A DNA stretch of 22,414 nt, taken from NCBI GenBank assembly GCA_938001995.1, contig CALLAV010000145.1, positions 1-22,414 on the forward strand, in the 5' to 3' direction. Numbering within the stretch: position 1 is the first letter of the stretch; every line of letters starts with the position of its first letter. The translations under genes and the position numbers were made by a program. The notes under the pieces were generated by a model, which was not told where the DNA came from, searched no databases, and saw nothing but the letters and a program-made list of their open reading frames with translations. Below, one piece after another: positions 8,160-16,363 of this stretch. Source of the DNA: an uncultured Amylibacter sp. (GTDB lineage: Bacteria; Pseudomonadota; Alphaproteobacteria; Rhodobacterales; Rhodobacteraceae).

Positions 8160-8948
8160 TTAATCTTCGATATCGGCGAACAGGTTTTCGTTCAGCAGAA
8201 TATCAATCTGCTCGTTCTCAACCGTGCCGTTGTTAATGTCACGGACTTCCACACGTCCGTCGCCGTGGCCAATCACAATGGCGTCAGCGATGTCGAGAAA
8301 CAGACCGTTTTCCACAACGCCCGGCACTTGGTTCATAATAAGGGACAGCTCGCGCGGGTTTTCGATGCGTTTAAGGTGCAGGTCGAGAATGAAGTGTCCC
8401 TCGTCCGTGATCAGTGGGCTGTCATTTTGCATCCGCAACGTAGTTGTGCTGCCCAGCACGTTCACATTTGACAGGCATTCTTCGATCAGCTCTTTGGTTG
8501 TTTCCCAGCCGAACTTTACGACCTCTACAGGCAGCGGGAAGGCGCCAAGCGTCTCAACCGCTTTGCTGGCGTCTGAAATTACAACCATCTGGTCGCTTGC
8601 TGTTGCCACGATCTTTTCTTGCAACAACGCACCGCCACCGCCTTTGATCAGGTTCAGATTCGGATCGAACTCATCCGCACCATCAATTGTAAGATCGAGC
8701 CATTTGACCTGATCCAACGAATGCACATTAATGCCAACATCGCGCGCCAATTGCGCTGTGCGCTCTGATGTTGGAACCGCTTTGATCTTCAACCCTTCAT
8801 CGCGTACCAATTCGCCCAGCATTTTCACCAGCCAGGCCGCCGTCGATCCTGTCCCAAGCCCAACACGCATGCCGCTTTCGACGTAGTCAACCGCCCGTTT
8901 CGCAGCAACAAATTTGGCTTTATCAATCGGGGAAAACTCGCTGCTCAT
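8160..8948 (-). CDS. rpiA: Ribose-5-phosphate isomerase A
   Basis: The enzyme interconverts ribose 5-phosphate and ribulose 5-phosphate in the non-oxidative pentose phosphate pathway. The 262-residue protein contains the phosphate-binding loop GLGTGSTA (30-37), the DGADEFD motif, and the catalytic KGGGGALLQEKIV segment, all diagnostic of RpiA rather than RpiB. It is somewhat longer than the E. coli enzyme (219 residues), mainly in a C-terminal extension (about 225-262) ending in an acidic tail. The ATG at 8948 has AGAAGG about seven bases upstream on the minus strand. It diverges from sdaA across a 199-bp region and is probably transcribed together with gor. Confidence 0.96.
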   Translation of the reverse strand: MSSEFSPIDKAKFVAAKRAVDYVESGMRVGLGTGSTAAWLVKMLGELVRDEGLKIKAVPTSERTAQLARDVGINVHSLDQVKWLDLTIDGADEFDPNLNLIKGGGGALLQEKIVATASDQMVVISDASKAVETLGAFPLPVEVVKFGWETTKELIEECLSNVNVLGSTTTLRMQNDSPLITDEGHFILDLHLKRIENPRELSLIMNQVPGVVENGLFLDIADAIVIGHGDGRVEVRDINNGTVENEQIDILLNENLFADIED

Positions 8949-9147
8949 GGCACACCTTCTGGGTTCGTGGGTTTCTTCCCGTATAAAACGTTCCGCGCCG
9001 TGCGGCGAGTGTGAAATGATCCGTTAACCGCGTTTTTTCGCCGAACGCGAAGAAGGATGCCCCTTTGGATGCATCAAATGTCGGATACGGATTACTTTTG
9101 AACGACGCCTTGGGCTAAGTACGGGTCAAATCAGCAGGACTTACACC
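8949..9147. promoter_or_regulatory. Divergent rpiA/sdaA intergenic region with overlapping inverted repeats
   Basis: This 199-bp gap must carry promoters for both rpiA (-) and sdaA (+). Visible dyads are CGCCG-TG-CGGCG (8996-9007) and CGCGTT-N9-AACGCG (9029-9049). Inside the latter is an alternative TTCGC-N5-GCGAA (9037-9051), which can extend outward through one G-U pair. I could not pick out a confident -35/-10 pair on either strand. The sdaA ATG has AGGA eight bases upstream. Confidence 0.4.
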
Positions 9148-10527
9148 ATGTTTCTCAGCATCTTCGAAATCTTCAAAGTGGGCGTCGGCCCGTCATCCTC
9201 CCACACGATGGGACCGATGACCGCTGCATCCATGTTTCTGGACAAACTGAAGGGTGAAGGGATCAAGGCCACATCCCTTGGCGGTTCCCTGCATGGCTCG
9301 CTTGCGTTTACAGGCATTGGTCACCGCACCGACCGTGCTGTTGTGCTTGGTCTTGACGGGTTCACGCCCGACGATTTTGATCCTGACGCCGCGAAAATGG
9401 CTGAAGACCGCATCGCTGCGCACAAAACTGTCAAACCCCAAGGCCATCCCGAATACGCGTTCGATCCCGGCGAAGACCTGATCTTTGACTATGACACCAT
9501 CCTTACGGGCCACGCAAACGGCATGAAACTTTGGGCCAAAGACGAACACGGCGCGATCCTTGTGGAACAGATTTATTACTCCATCGGCGGCGGTTTTGTC
9601 GCCACTGCCGAAGAAATGGAACAGGTCGAAGCCGAACAAGGCGCCATCCCGGATGAGGTTCCCTACCCTTTCAAAAACGCCGACTACATGATGGACATGG
9701 CCAAATGCTCGGGCAAATCCATCGCCCAGATGAAATGGGAAAACGAACTGATCCGTTCTGGCCCAGATAACCTGCGTGAACGGATCATGCGGATCTGGCA
9801 TGTCATGAACACTTGCATCGACAAAGGCTTGGAAACAGGCGGTATCCTTCCAGGTGGGTTGAACGTGAAACGCCGCGCCATGGGCATCCACGAACAGTTG
9901 CAGGCCGAACAAGGCCAGAACTTCACTGCGCCCCACATCATCAACGACTGGATTTCCGCTTACGCCATGGCCGTGAACGAAGAAAACGCGGCAGGCGGTC
10001 AAGTTGTCACCGCCCCCACCAATGGGGCCGCAGGCGTGGTTCCTGCAACCATCCGCTACTACCTCGATCACGTGCCAAGCGCGAAAGAAGATGATGTGGT
10101 GGATTTCCTGCTGACCGCCGCCGCCATCGGTGGCATCATCAAGAACAATGCTTCTATCTCTGGCGCAGAAGTTGGCTGTCAGGGCGAAGTCGGCTCTGCG
10201 TCCGCTATGGCAGCCGCGGGTCTTTGTGCGGTCTTGGGTGGAACACCTGAACAAGTAGAAAACGCCGCCGAAATCGCGCTGGAACACCACCTCGGCATGA
10301 CCTGCGACCCGATCAAAGGCCTCGTCCAAGCGCCCTGCATCGAACGCAACGGCCTTGGCGCAATCAAAGCAGTCTCTGCTGCGTCTTTGTCCATGCGCGG
10401 GGACGGCACACACCTTGTTTCGCTTGATGCTTGCGTGGAAACAATGCGCCAAACAGGCCACGACATGTCCGAGAAATACAAAGAAACCTCGCTCGGAGGC
10501 CTCGCCGTTAACCTACCCGCGTGCTGA
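9148..10527 (+). CDS. sdaA: L-serine ammonia-lyase (L-serine deaminase), single-chain [4Fe-4S] type
   Basis: The enzyme deaminates L-serine to pyruvate and ammonia with an oxygen-sensitive [4Fe-4S] cluster. The 459-residue chain joins the beta domain (GPSSSHTMGPM at 13-23, family serine-binding signature) and the alpha catalytic domain in one polypeptide, the length of E. coli SdaA. The cluster cysteines fall at C344 (GCQGEVGSA), C386 (MTCDPIKG) and C397 (APCIERN). The final residue is C459. In the Legionella enzyme a C-terminal cysteine acts as the fourth ligand in a tail-in-mouth arrangement, and this chain has the same ending. The last 20 bases overlap the convergent thiN gene. Its product, pyruvate, is the substrate of the pyruvate dehydrogenase complex encoded in the same window. 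Confidence 0.96.
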   Translation: MFLSIFEIFKVGVGPSSSHTMGPMTAASMFLDKLKGEGIKATSLGGSLHGSLAFTGIGHRTDRAVVLGLDGFTPDDFDPDAAKMAEDRIAAHKTVKPQGHPEYAFDPGEDLIFDYDTILTGHANGMKLWAKDEHGAILVEQIYYSIGGGFVATAEEMEQVEAEQGAIPDEVPYPFKNADYMMDMAKCSGKSIAQMKWENELIRSGPDNLRERIMRIWHVMNTCIDKGLETGGILPGGLNVKRRAMGIHEQLQAEQGQNFTAPHIINDWISAYAMAVNEENAAGGQVVTAPTNGAAGVVPATIRYYLDHVPSAKEDDVVDFLLTAAAIGGIIKNNASISGAEVGCQGEVGSASAMAAAGLCAVLGGTPEQVENAAEIALEHHLGMTCDPIKGLVQAPCIERNGLGAIKAVSAASLSMRGDGTHLVSLDACVETMRQTGHDMSEKYKETSLGGLAVNLPAC

Positions 10528-11200
10528 TACCAAGCGCGCGGCACAGCGCATTCAGCGCATCTTTAAGCAGGTGTTTTGGCAGGATCATCAACATGTCCCC
10601 TGACAAAACTCGCACCGTCATGTCGCCCCCAAGCGCGGCATTCGAACACCCAATTTGCGTGTTAGGGCGAAACGGCAACCCATCCAAAGCCCACTTTAAT
10701 CCCGTGCTTTGGGCGTCAACGTCGGACATAGGGAACAGCGAAACGCGGTCATGCTTGCGCAACCTAAGGGTGAATTGACTTGGAACACGGAACACCACAT
10801 CATCAGAACCAATCAACAGCACCGCGCGATCCGTGACCAAACATAGCGCGTTTAAAGCTGCCATTTGGTGATCCAATCGCCCCCCAAAGAACCCAACACC
10901 CAAAACAACCTTAGCGTGCGTTTCAGCTAAACACTTTTCCAGATCGGTTGAGTTCTGATCATCCACAAACACCAGCGGAACGTCGAGCGCGTTGGCGCTC
11001 AACTGTTCCACACTGTCCAAATCCCCGATCACGGCATCTGGACGAATGTCCCAATCAAACGCAACGTTTGCACCCCCATCTGCGGCCACCAAAACGGGGG
11101 CCATATCCAATGCGCGGATCAAATCCAACCGATCCACGGAACCGCCGCCCAAAAGTGTCATCATTGTGGCATTGTTTACAATTTGCGGTAACTTATCCAC
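10508..11200 (-). CDS. thiN: Thiamine pyrophosphokinase
   Basis: This enzyme converts thiamine and ATP to thiamine diphosphate, the cofactor needed by pyruvate dehydrogenase E1. The 230-residue protein carries the family motifs in order: ADGGAN (40-45), PDAVIGDLDSV (54-64), DQNSTDLEK (81-89) and GFFGGRLDHQMAALNAL (from 103). The C-terminal domain (about 145-230) is the small beta domain that contributes to the thiamine site. The start is a GTG at 11200 with AGGAACC just upstream. An internal Met pair at 13-14 lacks a Shine-Dalgarno site. The 3' end overlaps sdaA by 20 bp in convergent orientation, so no terminator separates them. This is a salvage enzyme: it needs imported thiamine, unlike ThiL, which acts on thiamine monophosphate. 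Confidence 0.9.
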   Translation of the reverse strand: MDKLPQIVNNATMMTLLGGGSVDRLDLIRALDMAPVLVAADGGANVAFDWDIRPDAVIGDLDSVEQLSANALDVPLVFVDDQNSTDLEKCLAETHAKVVLGVGFFGGRLDHQMAALNALCLVTDRAVLLIGSDDVVFRVPSQFTLRLRKHDRVSLFPMSDVDAQSTGLKWALDGLPFRPNTQIGCSNAALGGDMTVRVLSGDMLMILPKHLLKDALNALCRALGISTRVG

Positions 11201-11337
11201 ATTGGTTCCTAATCATGGGTAATCGGCACGTTTTTTTACGCGTTCATGCTTTATTTATCGTTTTTTCCTAGGGTCAACGCAGGTGCAAGGCTAAATTAAC
11301 CATAGTATCGATGTAAAAACGAGTAGTAGAGTTAATT
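11201..11337. promoter_or_regulatory. Divergent intergenic region between thiN and the 487-residue protein, with TTAACCAT
   Basis: This AT-rich 137-bp gap contains long T runs (11231-11237 and 11264-11269). TTAACCAT at 11296-11303 resembles a half-site for the cell-cycle regulator CtrA, and gttaat lies just before the downstream start. A full CtrA site (TTAA-N7-TTAA) is not present, so the assignment is weak. The ribosome binding site for the downstream gene is also weak (tagag). Confidence 0.3.
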
Positions 11338-12801
11338 ATGGAATCGCAAAACAAAGTAATGACAGTGTCCTACGGGACGTTCTCTTGCACATTGGATGGG
11401 TTTGACGACCCTTTCACAACGATGCAGCTTGTCGCGGAGTATTTTCGCAAACTCGCCTCAGAGGATCGTTATTTTGGCGGGGAACCCCTGCAACCCGATT
11501 CAAACGCTCTGCACCGCATCGCCCAAGACGCGAACCCGTACAAAGTTGACGCCGAGGTTACGGACACAGGCGTGACCCTGCGCAAAGCTGATGTCGTTGA
11601 CGCCCCTGCCCCGAAAGCCGAAGTTGCCAGCAACGCTCCAGCACCCGAGCCTGTCGTCGAGGACGTTGTCGAACCCGCACCCTTGTTTATGTCCCGTCGT
11701 TCCGTACCTGTTGTAACAGAAGCTTATATCGAAGACGCCGCCGCGGACGAACAACTAGATGACGCACAACCAGACGAAGAAACGGCATCATTCGTTGAAG
11801 CCACTATGTTTTCATCCCGCCGCAACGAGCTGACACCTGCCAGCGACGAGCCAGAAATCTCTGCCGCCGAATTATTGTCTGTTGAGGATGAAGCAGACGA
11901 AGACGAAGAGCCGGCACTTGATGTGGCGCCTGAAGTTGCAGACGTGGCTGAAGACGAGTTGGAAGCGATCAAAGACCAGATCACACAAGAAGTGAAATCT
12001 GCCAAACGCGAAAAACTGAGAGAAGGCGATGACATTCAACGCGAAGAAGAAGCGTTAGAACGTCTGCTGGAAACCACCAACACCAAGCTCGACAATCCTG
12101 CGCATGCACGCAAATCAAACGCGCTGGAACGCCTAAAAGCCGCCGTCGCCGCAACCGAGGCAGAACGCCGCTTGCGCGGAAATGGTAAAACCGAACGCCC
12201 AAAAGTGCAAAACCTTGATAATCCTGCGGAATTCAAATCCCGCATGAGCGAAGTACGCCGCAACCACGAGGATGTGGTGAAAATTTCGCGCCCAACCGCA
12301 AAGAAAACAGGGGATCGTGCGCGCGGATCGTTCGCAACTTTGATCCTGGGAAATGACCAACGTGTTTCCTCCAACGACGCTGCGGAGGCAGCCGCTCCTG
12401 TAAAAAAGCCCGAGGCTGACGGTCAGCCAACCGCCGAACGTTCAAAACCATCGCTGAAAATCGTGCGTCCATCTTTGGACGAAGCAGCCCCGCGCGCATC
12501 TGCGCCCCACGCTTCTGGGTTTCGGGCCTTTGCAGACAAACTCGGCGCGAACAGTCTGCACGAATTGCTAGAAGCATCCGCTGCATACCTTGCGATTGTT
12601 CAAGAAGAACCGCGTTTCACACAGACTCGCATTTTGGAAAACCTCAGCACCTATATGGATGAAAATCAAATTTCCGAGGAAGCTGCCAGCCGTTCGCTTA
12701 ATCGTTTGATGCGCGACGGTCGTATCTTGCGGGTCAAACAAGACAGCTACACGATTTCCAAGTCCGCAAAACATGGCTACCGCGATCGCGTAGCAGGCTA
12801 A
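11338..12801 (+). CDS. Uncharacterised rhodobacterial protein, helix-turn-helix-like C-terminus
   Basis: I do not recognise a characterised family. The 487-residue protein has three parts. Residues 1-85 form a compact globular-looking domain (VSYGTFSCTLDGFDDPFTTMQLVAEYFRKL, then DRYFGGEP and a bipartite beta-rich end at VTDTGVTLRK). A very acidic, Ala/Glu/Asp-rich linker spans about 90-215. A charged, probably coiled-coil middle spans about 215-300 (EAIKDQITQEVKSAKREKLREGDD, EALERLLETT). A C-terminal domain of about 95 residues (392-487) has the helix-rich pattern of a winged helix: TRILENLSTYMDENQI, then EEAASRSLNRLMRDGRILRV, then a basic strand. No signal peptide or membrane segment is seen, so it is likely cytoplasmic. 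I recall proteins with the same N-terminal signature in Rhodobacterales, labelled hypothetical. An intrinsic terminator follows at 12907, so it is probably monocistronic. Confidence 0.85.
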   Translation: MESQNKVMTVSYGTFSCTLDGFDDPFTTMQLVAEYFRKLASEDRYFGGEPLQPDSNALHRIAQDANPYKVDAEVTDTGVTLRKADVVDAPAPKAEVASNAPAPEPVVEDVVEPAPLFMSRRSVPVVTEAYIEDAAADEQLDDAQPDEETASFVEATMFSSRRNELTPASDEPEISAAELLSVEDEADEDEEPALDVAPEVADVAEDELEAIKDQITQEVKSAKREKLREGDDIQREEEALERLLETTNTKLDNPAHARKSNALERLKAAVAATEAERRLRGNGKTERPKVQNLDNPAEFKSRMSEVRRNHEDVVKISRPTAKKTGDRARGSFATLILGNDQRVSSNDAAEAAAPVKKPEADGQPTAERSKPSLKIVRPSLDEAAPRASAPHASGFRAFADKLGANSLHELLEASAAYLAIVQEEPRFTQTRILENLSTYMDENQISEEAASRSLNRLMRDGRILRVKQDSYTISKSAKHGYRDRVAG

Positions 12802-12906
12802 AATCTTTGCCAAACGCCCCAAAGGGTACGGGCCTAATAACCTGTCACGCACCTCTCGATGACTGAGTTTTTTCGCAAAGGCAGTAATCCGTTGACATCT
12901 TAGTCC

Positions 12907-12934
12907 AAAGGCCTGCGTTTTGTGGGCCTTTTTT
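12907..12934 (+). terminator. Intrinsic terminator after the 487-residue protein gene
   Basis: Stem aaaggcc (12907-12913) pairs perfectly with ggccttt (12925-12931) around an 11-base loop and runs into TTTTTT, a textbook plus-strand terminator. It separates the upstream gene from the GMC oxidoreductase, which starts 38 bases later. Confidence 0.85.
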
Positions 12935-12971
12935 GTGGCGAGCACGCGCAACTTCGTGTTCACTGCACGGA

Positions 12972-14597
12972 ATGACCGCTTTTGACACTATCATCATCGG
13001 CGCAGGATCCGCAGGCTGCGTGCTCGCGAACAAACTTGGCGCTGACACCTCTCGTTCGATCTTAATTGTCGAGGCAGGACCACCTGATCGCGACCTCATG
13101 ATCCACATTCCTGCAGGGGTGTATCGGGCATGGCGTGATCCAAAAATCAACTGGAACTATACTACTGAAAGCGATCCAAAAGTACACAATCGCAACATTC
13201 CTATGCCACGAGGCCGCGTTTTAGGCGGATCTTCTAGCATAAATTCGATGGTGTATATGCGGGGCCATCCTTTGGACTACGACGCATGGCATGGCAATCA
13301 CGGCCTTCCAGATTGGTCTTATGCCCACTGCCTGCCCTACTTCAAAGCGTGCGAAACCAGCGACCGTGGCGCATCCGAATATCGAGGTGGAAGCGGTCCG
13401 CTCGGCGTCACGAAAGGCAGTTATGACAACCCGCTGTACAACGCCTTTCTAAACGCGGGCGAACAGGCAGGCCAAGGACGCACGGACGATCCGAACGGAT
13501 ACAACCCGGAGGGCGTCGCCCGCCTTGATGCCACCCGCAAAAACGGTCGTCGCTGTTCTGCCGCCGTCGCGCACCTGCGCCCTGCCCTCAAACGCGGAAA
13601 CGTTTCACTGTTCACAGGCGCACAAGTCTGTCGCATCTTGATGAACGGCACGCGGGCCGAAGGTATCGAATTCATCCAAAATGGCGAAACCAAAACCGCA
13701 TTCGCCCCCGAAATCATTCTGTCAGGCGGCGCAATCAATTCACCTCAACTCCTAATGTTGTCTGGCATCGGGCCCAAAGATCACCTTATCGACCACGGCA
13801 TTCCATGCGTGCAAAACATCCAAGGCGTTGGGCAAAACCTGATGGACCACGCCAATTTCATCCTGCAATTCGAAAGCTTGAAATCCTTCCCAATCCATCA
13901 CGTTGATCATCCGATCCGCAAGGGGCTGGCAGGTGCGTATTGGTTGTTTACCCGCAACGGCATCGCTGCGAGTAATATCTGGGAGGCTGGCGGGCTGATC
14001 AAATCGGACGACACCGTTTATTATCCCGATCTGCAATACCACTTTGGTCCCGTTGGTTTTGAATATTCGGGCAACAAGATCACCCTGAACCAAGCCTTTG
14101 CCATCCACGTTGATATCTTGCGCCCAAAATCGCGGGGTAGCATCCAATTGCGCAGTTCAAATCCATCCGACAAACCATTGTTAAATTTCAACTATCTCGA
14201 CCATTTTGATGACCTTAACACTCTTGTCAGGGCCATCCATAAAACCCGTGATCTTGTCTCACAACCCGCGTTCAAACATCTTGCGGGGCGAGAATTGTTT
14301 GACAGCGCAGAGGCAAAAACGGACACAGAAATCCAAAACTGGATCCGCAATCATGTCGAAACAGATTTCCATCCCTGCGGTACGTGCAAAATGGGCGTGG
14401 ACGACATGGCCGTCACCAATGATCAAGGTCGCGTTCACGGGATTGAAGGTTTGCGGGTCGTCGATGCATCGCTTTTCCCGATGATCCCAAGCGGCAATCT
14501 GAACGCCCCGACACAGATGCTGGCGGCCAAAATCGCGGACAAAATCACAAATACAACCCCTTTACCGCCCCTCCACGCAAAGTTCGCATTTCAATGA
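12972..14597 (+). CDS. GMC-family FAD-dependent oxidoreductase (choline/alcohol dehydrogenase type)
   Basis: This flavoprotein oxidises an alcohol; the substrate is not evident. The 541 residues have the FAD-binding IIIGAGSAGCVLAN (G10, G12, G15), the GMC signature GRVLGGSSSINSMVYMRG, the second signature SGGAINSPQLLMLSGIGP, and the C-terminal catalytic region FHPCGTCKMG. The active His (H467) and the paired Asn (N511 in GNLNAPTQM) match the His/Asn pair of choline oxidase-type enzymes. Close relatives are annotated choline dehydrogenase (BetA) or AlkJ, but no betaine genes are nearby, so I give no symbol. I chose ATG 12972 because the FAD motif must lie near the N-terminus, although its Shine-Dalgarno (cacgga) is close and poor. 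The TTG-initiated extension from 12933 would begin inside the upstream terminator. Its stop overlaps the next start (ATGA), coupling it to the LysE-type exporter. Confidence 0.92.
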   Translation: MTAFDTIIIGAGSAGCVLANKLGADTSRSILIVEAGPPDRDLMIHIPAGVYRAWRDPKINWNYTTESDPKVHNRNIPMPRGRVLGGSSSINSMVYMRGHPLDYDAWHGNHGLPDWSYAHCLPYFKACETSDRGASEYRGGSGPLGVTKGSYDNPLYNAFLNAGEQAGQGRTDDPNGYNPEGVARLDATRKNGRRCSAAVAHLRPALKRGNVSLFTGAQVCRILMNGTRAEGIEFIQNGETKTAFAPEIILSGGAINSPQLLMLSGIGPKDHLIDHGIPCVQNIQGVGQNLMDHANFILQFESLKSFPIHHVDHPIRKGLAGAYWLFTRNGIAASNIWEAGGLIKSDDTVYYPDLQYHFGPVGFEYSGNKITLNQAFAIHVDILRPKSRGSIQLRSSNPSDKPLLNFNYLDHFDDLNTLVRAIHKTRDLVSQPAFKHLAGRELFDSAEAKTDTEIQNWIRNHVETDFHPCGTCKMGVDDMAVTNDQGRVHGIEGLRVVDASLFPMIPSGNLNAPTQMLAAKIADKITNTTPLPPLHAKFAFQ

Positions 14598-15181
14598 TTA
14601 ACTTCTTCTTCGCCTGCCTGTTCATCCTCACCACACCGGGCCCGGGCGTGCTGTCCACCGCTGGTCTTGGGGCGGCCTATGGCTTTCGTGCAGGCTTTGC
14701 TTATATCGCGGGGCTTTTTGTTGGGTCGAACCTGGTTATGCTGGCTGTGATCAGCGGGTTGGCTGCAATTGTGTTTCAAATCAACGGCTTGCGCACAATC
14801 CTGCTGATCGCATCCACCAGCTATCTGATCTACCTCGCCGCCCGCATTGCTTTTGCGGGCAGCAAAGTCGCTTTTATCCACTCAGAAAAGCAACCCGGAT
14901 TCTGGGCCGCCGTCACGCTGCAAATTATCAACCCTAAGGCCTATGTGGTTGGCACCACCATGTTTTCAGGCTTTCCGATTTTCCCCGACGCCTTCCTTTT
15001 TGAAGTCATCGTAAAATCGATTATCTTGAACGCCGTCTGGATTCCTGTTCATTTCGGATGGCTTTACGCAGGCGCGTCTTTAAAGCGGCTCAATCTATCT
15101 GACAAAACTCAACGCGCGATCAACATCTTTATGGCACTGGCTATGTTGGCCGTTGTCGGCCTCGCGGCGCTGTCGGTTTAA
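14594..15181 (+). CDS. LysE/RhtB-family amino-acid or metabolite exporter
   Basis: A 195-residue inner-membrane protein with about six hydrophobic segments. It has the family's N-terminal signature TPGPG followed by [19 protein letters not shown], and the central INPKA motif, which together identify the LysE superfamily of efflux proteins. Most members have TPGPN; here the Asn is Gly, a change I believe is common in rhodobacterial members. The substrate cannot be read from sequence. Its ATG lies within the GMC stop (ATGA, 14594-14597), so the two proteins are probably made together. The stop shares its TTAA with the stop of convergent prfB. Confidence 0.9.
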   Translation: MINFFFACLFILTTPGPGVLSTAGLGAAYGFRAGFAYIAGLFVGSNLVMLAVISGLAAIVFQINGLRTILLIASTSYLIYLAARIAFAGSKVAFIHSEKQPGFWAAVTLQIINPKAYVVGTTMFSGFPIFPDAFLFEVIVKSIILNAVWIPVHFGWLYAGASLKRLNLSDKTQRAINIFMALAMLAVVGLAALSV

Positions 15182-16302
15182 TCGGCGTTTGCATCTGCGC
15201 GGGACATGCCCGCCACATCTTGCGCCAAAACCGCTTCCATAAATGGCGTGATATCCCCGTCCAAAACGCCTTTGGTGTCAGAGGTCTCAAAGTTCGTGCG
15301 CAAATCCTTAACCATCTGATATGGCTGTAAAACATAGGATCGGATCTGATTGCCCCAACCCGCGTCCCCTGCGTTTTCATGCACCTCGTTGACCAGCGCA
15401 GACCGCTTATCCAGCTCGATCTGATAGAGCCGCGATTTCAACGCTTTCATGGCGATATCACGGTTCTGGTGCTGTGATTTTTCCGAAGAGGTCACAACGA
15501 TCCCTGTGGGCGCGTGGGTGATCCGAACTGCGGAATCCGTTGTGTTCACGTGCTGGCCACCAGCGCCAGATGAACGGTAAGTATCAATGCGAATGTCGCT
15601 GGGGTTTACTTCGATCTCGATGCTGTCATCCACAACGGGATAGACCTTTACCGATGTAAACGAGGTATGCCGCTTGGCCGCGCTGTCAAAGGGGGAAATG
15701 CGCACCAAACGATGTACGCCGCTTTCCGATTTTAGCCAGCCATATGCGTTGTGACCTGAAATTTTGTATGACGCGGATTTTAAGCCCGCTTCGTCGCCTG
15801 CTTGTTCCGATTGAACCTCGACGGAATAGCCAGCCTTTTCTGCCCACCGCACGTACATACGTGCCAACATGGACGCCCAGTCACAGCTTTCTGTGCCCCC
15901 TGCGCCCGCGTTGATTTCTAGGAATGTGTCATTGGCATCTGCTTCGCCGTTCAAAAGCGCTTCCAGCTCTTTTTGCGCGGCCACTGTTTTCAGCTTTCGA
16001 ATGGCCGCTTCGGCCTCTGCGATGACCTCATCGTCTTCCTCCATTTCGCCCAGTTCGATCAGATCAACGTTGTCGGTCAGCTCTTGTTTCAGCCCCGTGT
16101 ACGTCCCTATCGCATCGACCAATGCTTGGCGTTCACGCATCAATTTTTGCGCTTTGTCTGGATCGTTCCACAGATCGGGGTCTTCAGACATCGCATTGAA
16201 TTCTTCGAGCCGATGCTCTGCCGTGTCCCAATCCATGCGCTGTTTTAACAGCTCAAGCGAGTTCTCAATCTCAGAGGCGAGTGTTTCGATTTCTGCACGC
16301 AT
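15178..16302 (-). CDS. prfB: Peptide chain release factor 2
   Basis: RF2 recognises UGA and UAA stop codons on the ribosome and triggers peptide release. The 374-residue protein has a helical N-terminal domain, the stop-codon reading motif SPF at 203-205 (VRISPFDS), which is specific to RF2 rather than RF1 (PxT), and the catalytic GGQ at 248-250 ([15 protein letters not shown]). The length is the usual one for RF2 without N-terminal loss. The reading frame is continuous from ATG to stop, so there is no autoregulatory +1 frameshift of the kind found in E. coli. AGGA lies about nine bases before the ATG. It is 61 bp downstream of an aminotransferase gene on the same strand. Confidence 0.97.
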   Translation of the reverse strand: MRAEIETLASEIENSLELLKQRMDWDTAEHRLEEFNAMSEDPDLWNDPDKAQKLMRERQALVDAIGTYTGLKQELTDNVDLIELGEMEEDDEVIAEAEAAIRKLKTVAAQKELEALLNGEADANDTFLEINAGAGGTESCDWASMLARMYVRWAEKAGYSVEVQSEQAGDEAGLKSASYKISGHNAYGWLKSESGVHRLVRISPFDSAAKRHTSFTSVKVYPVVDDSIEIEVNPSDIRIDTYRSSGAGGQHVNTTDSAVRITHAPTGIVVTSSEKSQHQNRDIAMKALKSRLYQIELDKRSALVNEVHENAGDAGWGNQIRSYVLQPYQMVKDLRTNFETSDTKGVLDGDITPFMEAVLAQDVAGMSRADANAD

Positions 16303-16363
16303 GGGTCGGGTCCTAGTCTATTCGACCGCTTAGATACTACTGCCAGCGGGCGGCGTCCAGCCG

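Noticed and set aside
8996..9007. CGCCG-TG-CGGCG dyad as a terminator
   Set aside because: It is only 5 bp with a two-base loop, has no T run and lies between divergent starts, so a terminator role makes no sense.
9193..10461. A 422-codon open frame on the minus strand, opposite sdaA
   Set aside because: It is antisense to a clearly recognised enzyme, is rich in His, Phe, Arg and Gly with no motif, and reflects high-GC codon bias rather than a gene.
12933..12971. Earlier TTG start for the GMC oxidoreductase
   Set aside because: It would begin within the T run of an intrinsic terminator and push the FAD-binding motif away from the N-terminus.
15178..16302. Programmed +1 frameshift in prfB
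   Set aside because: The frame is continuous over 374 codons with SPF and GGQ in register and no internal UGA, so the E. coli-type autoregulatory frameshift is absent.
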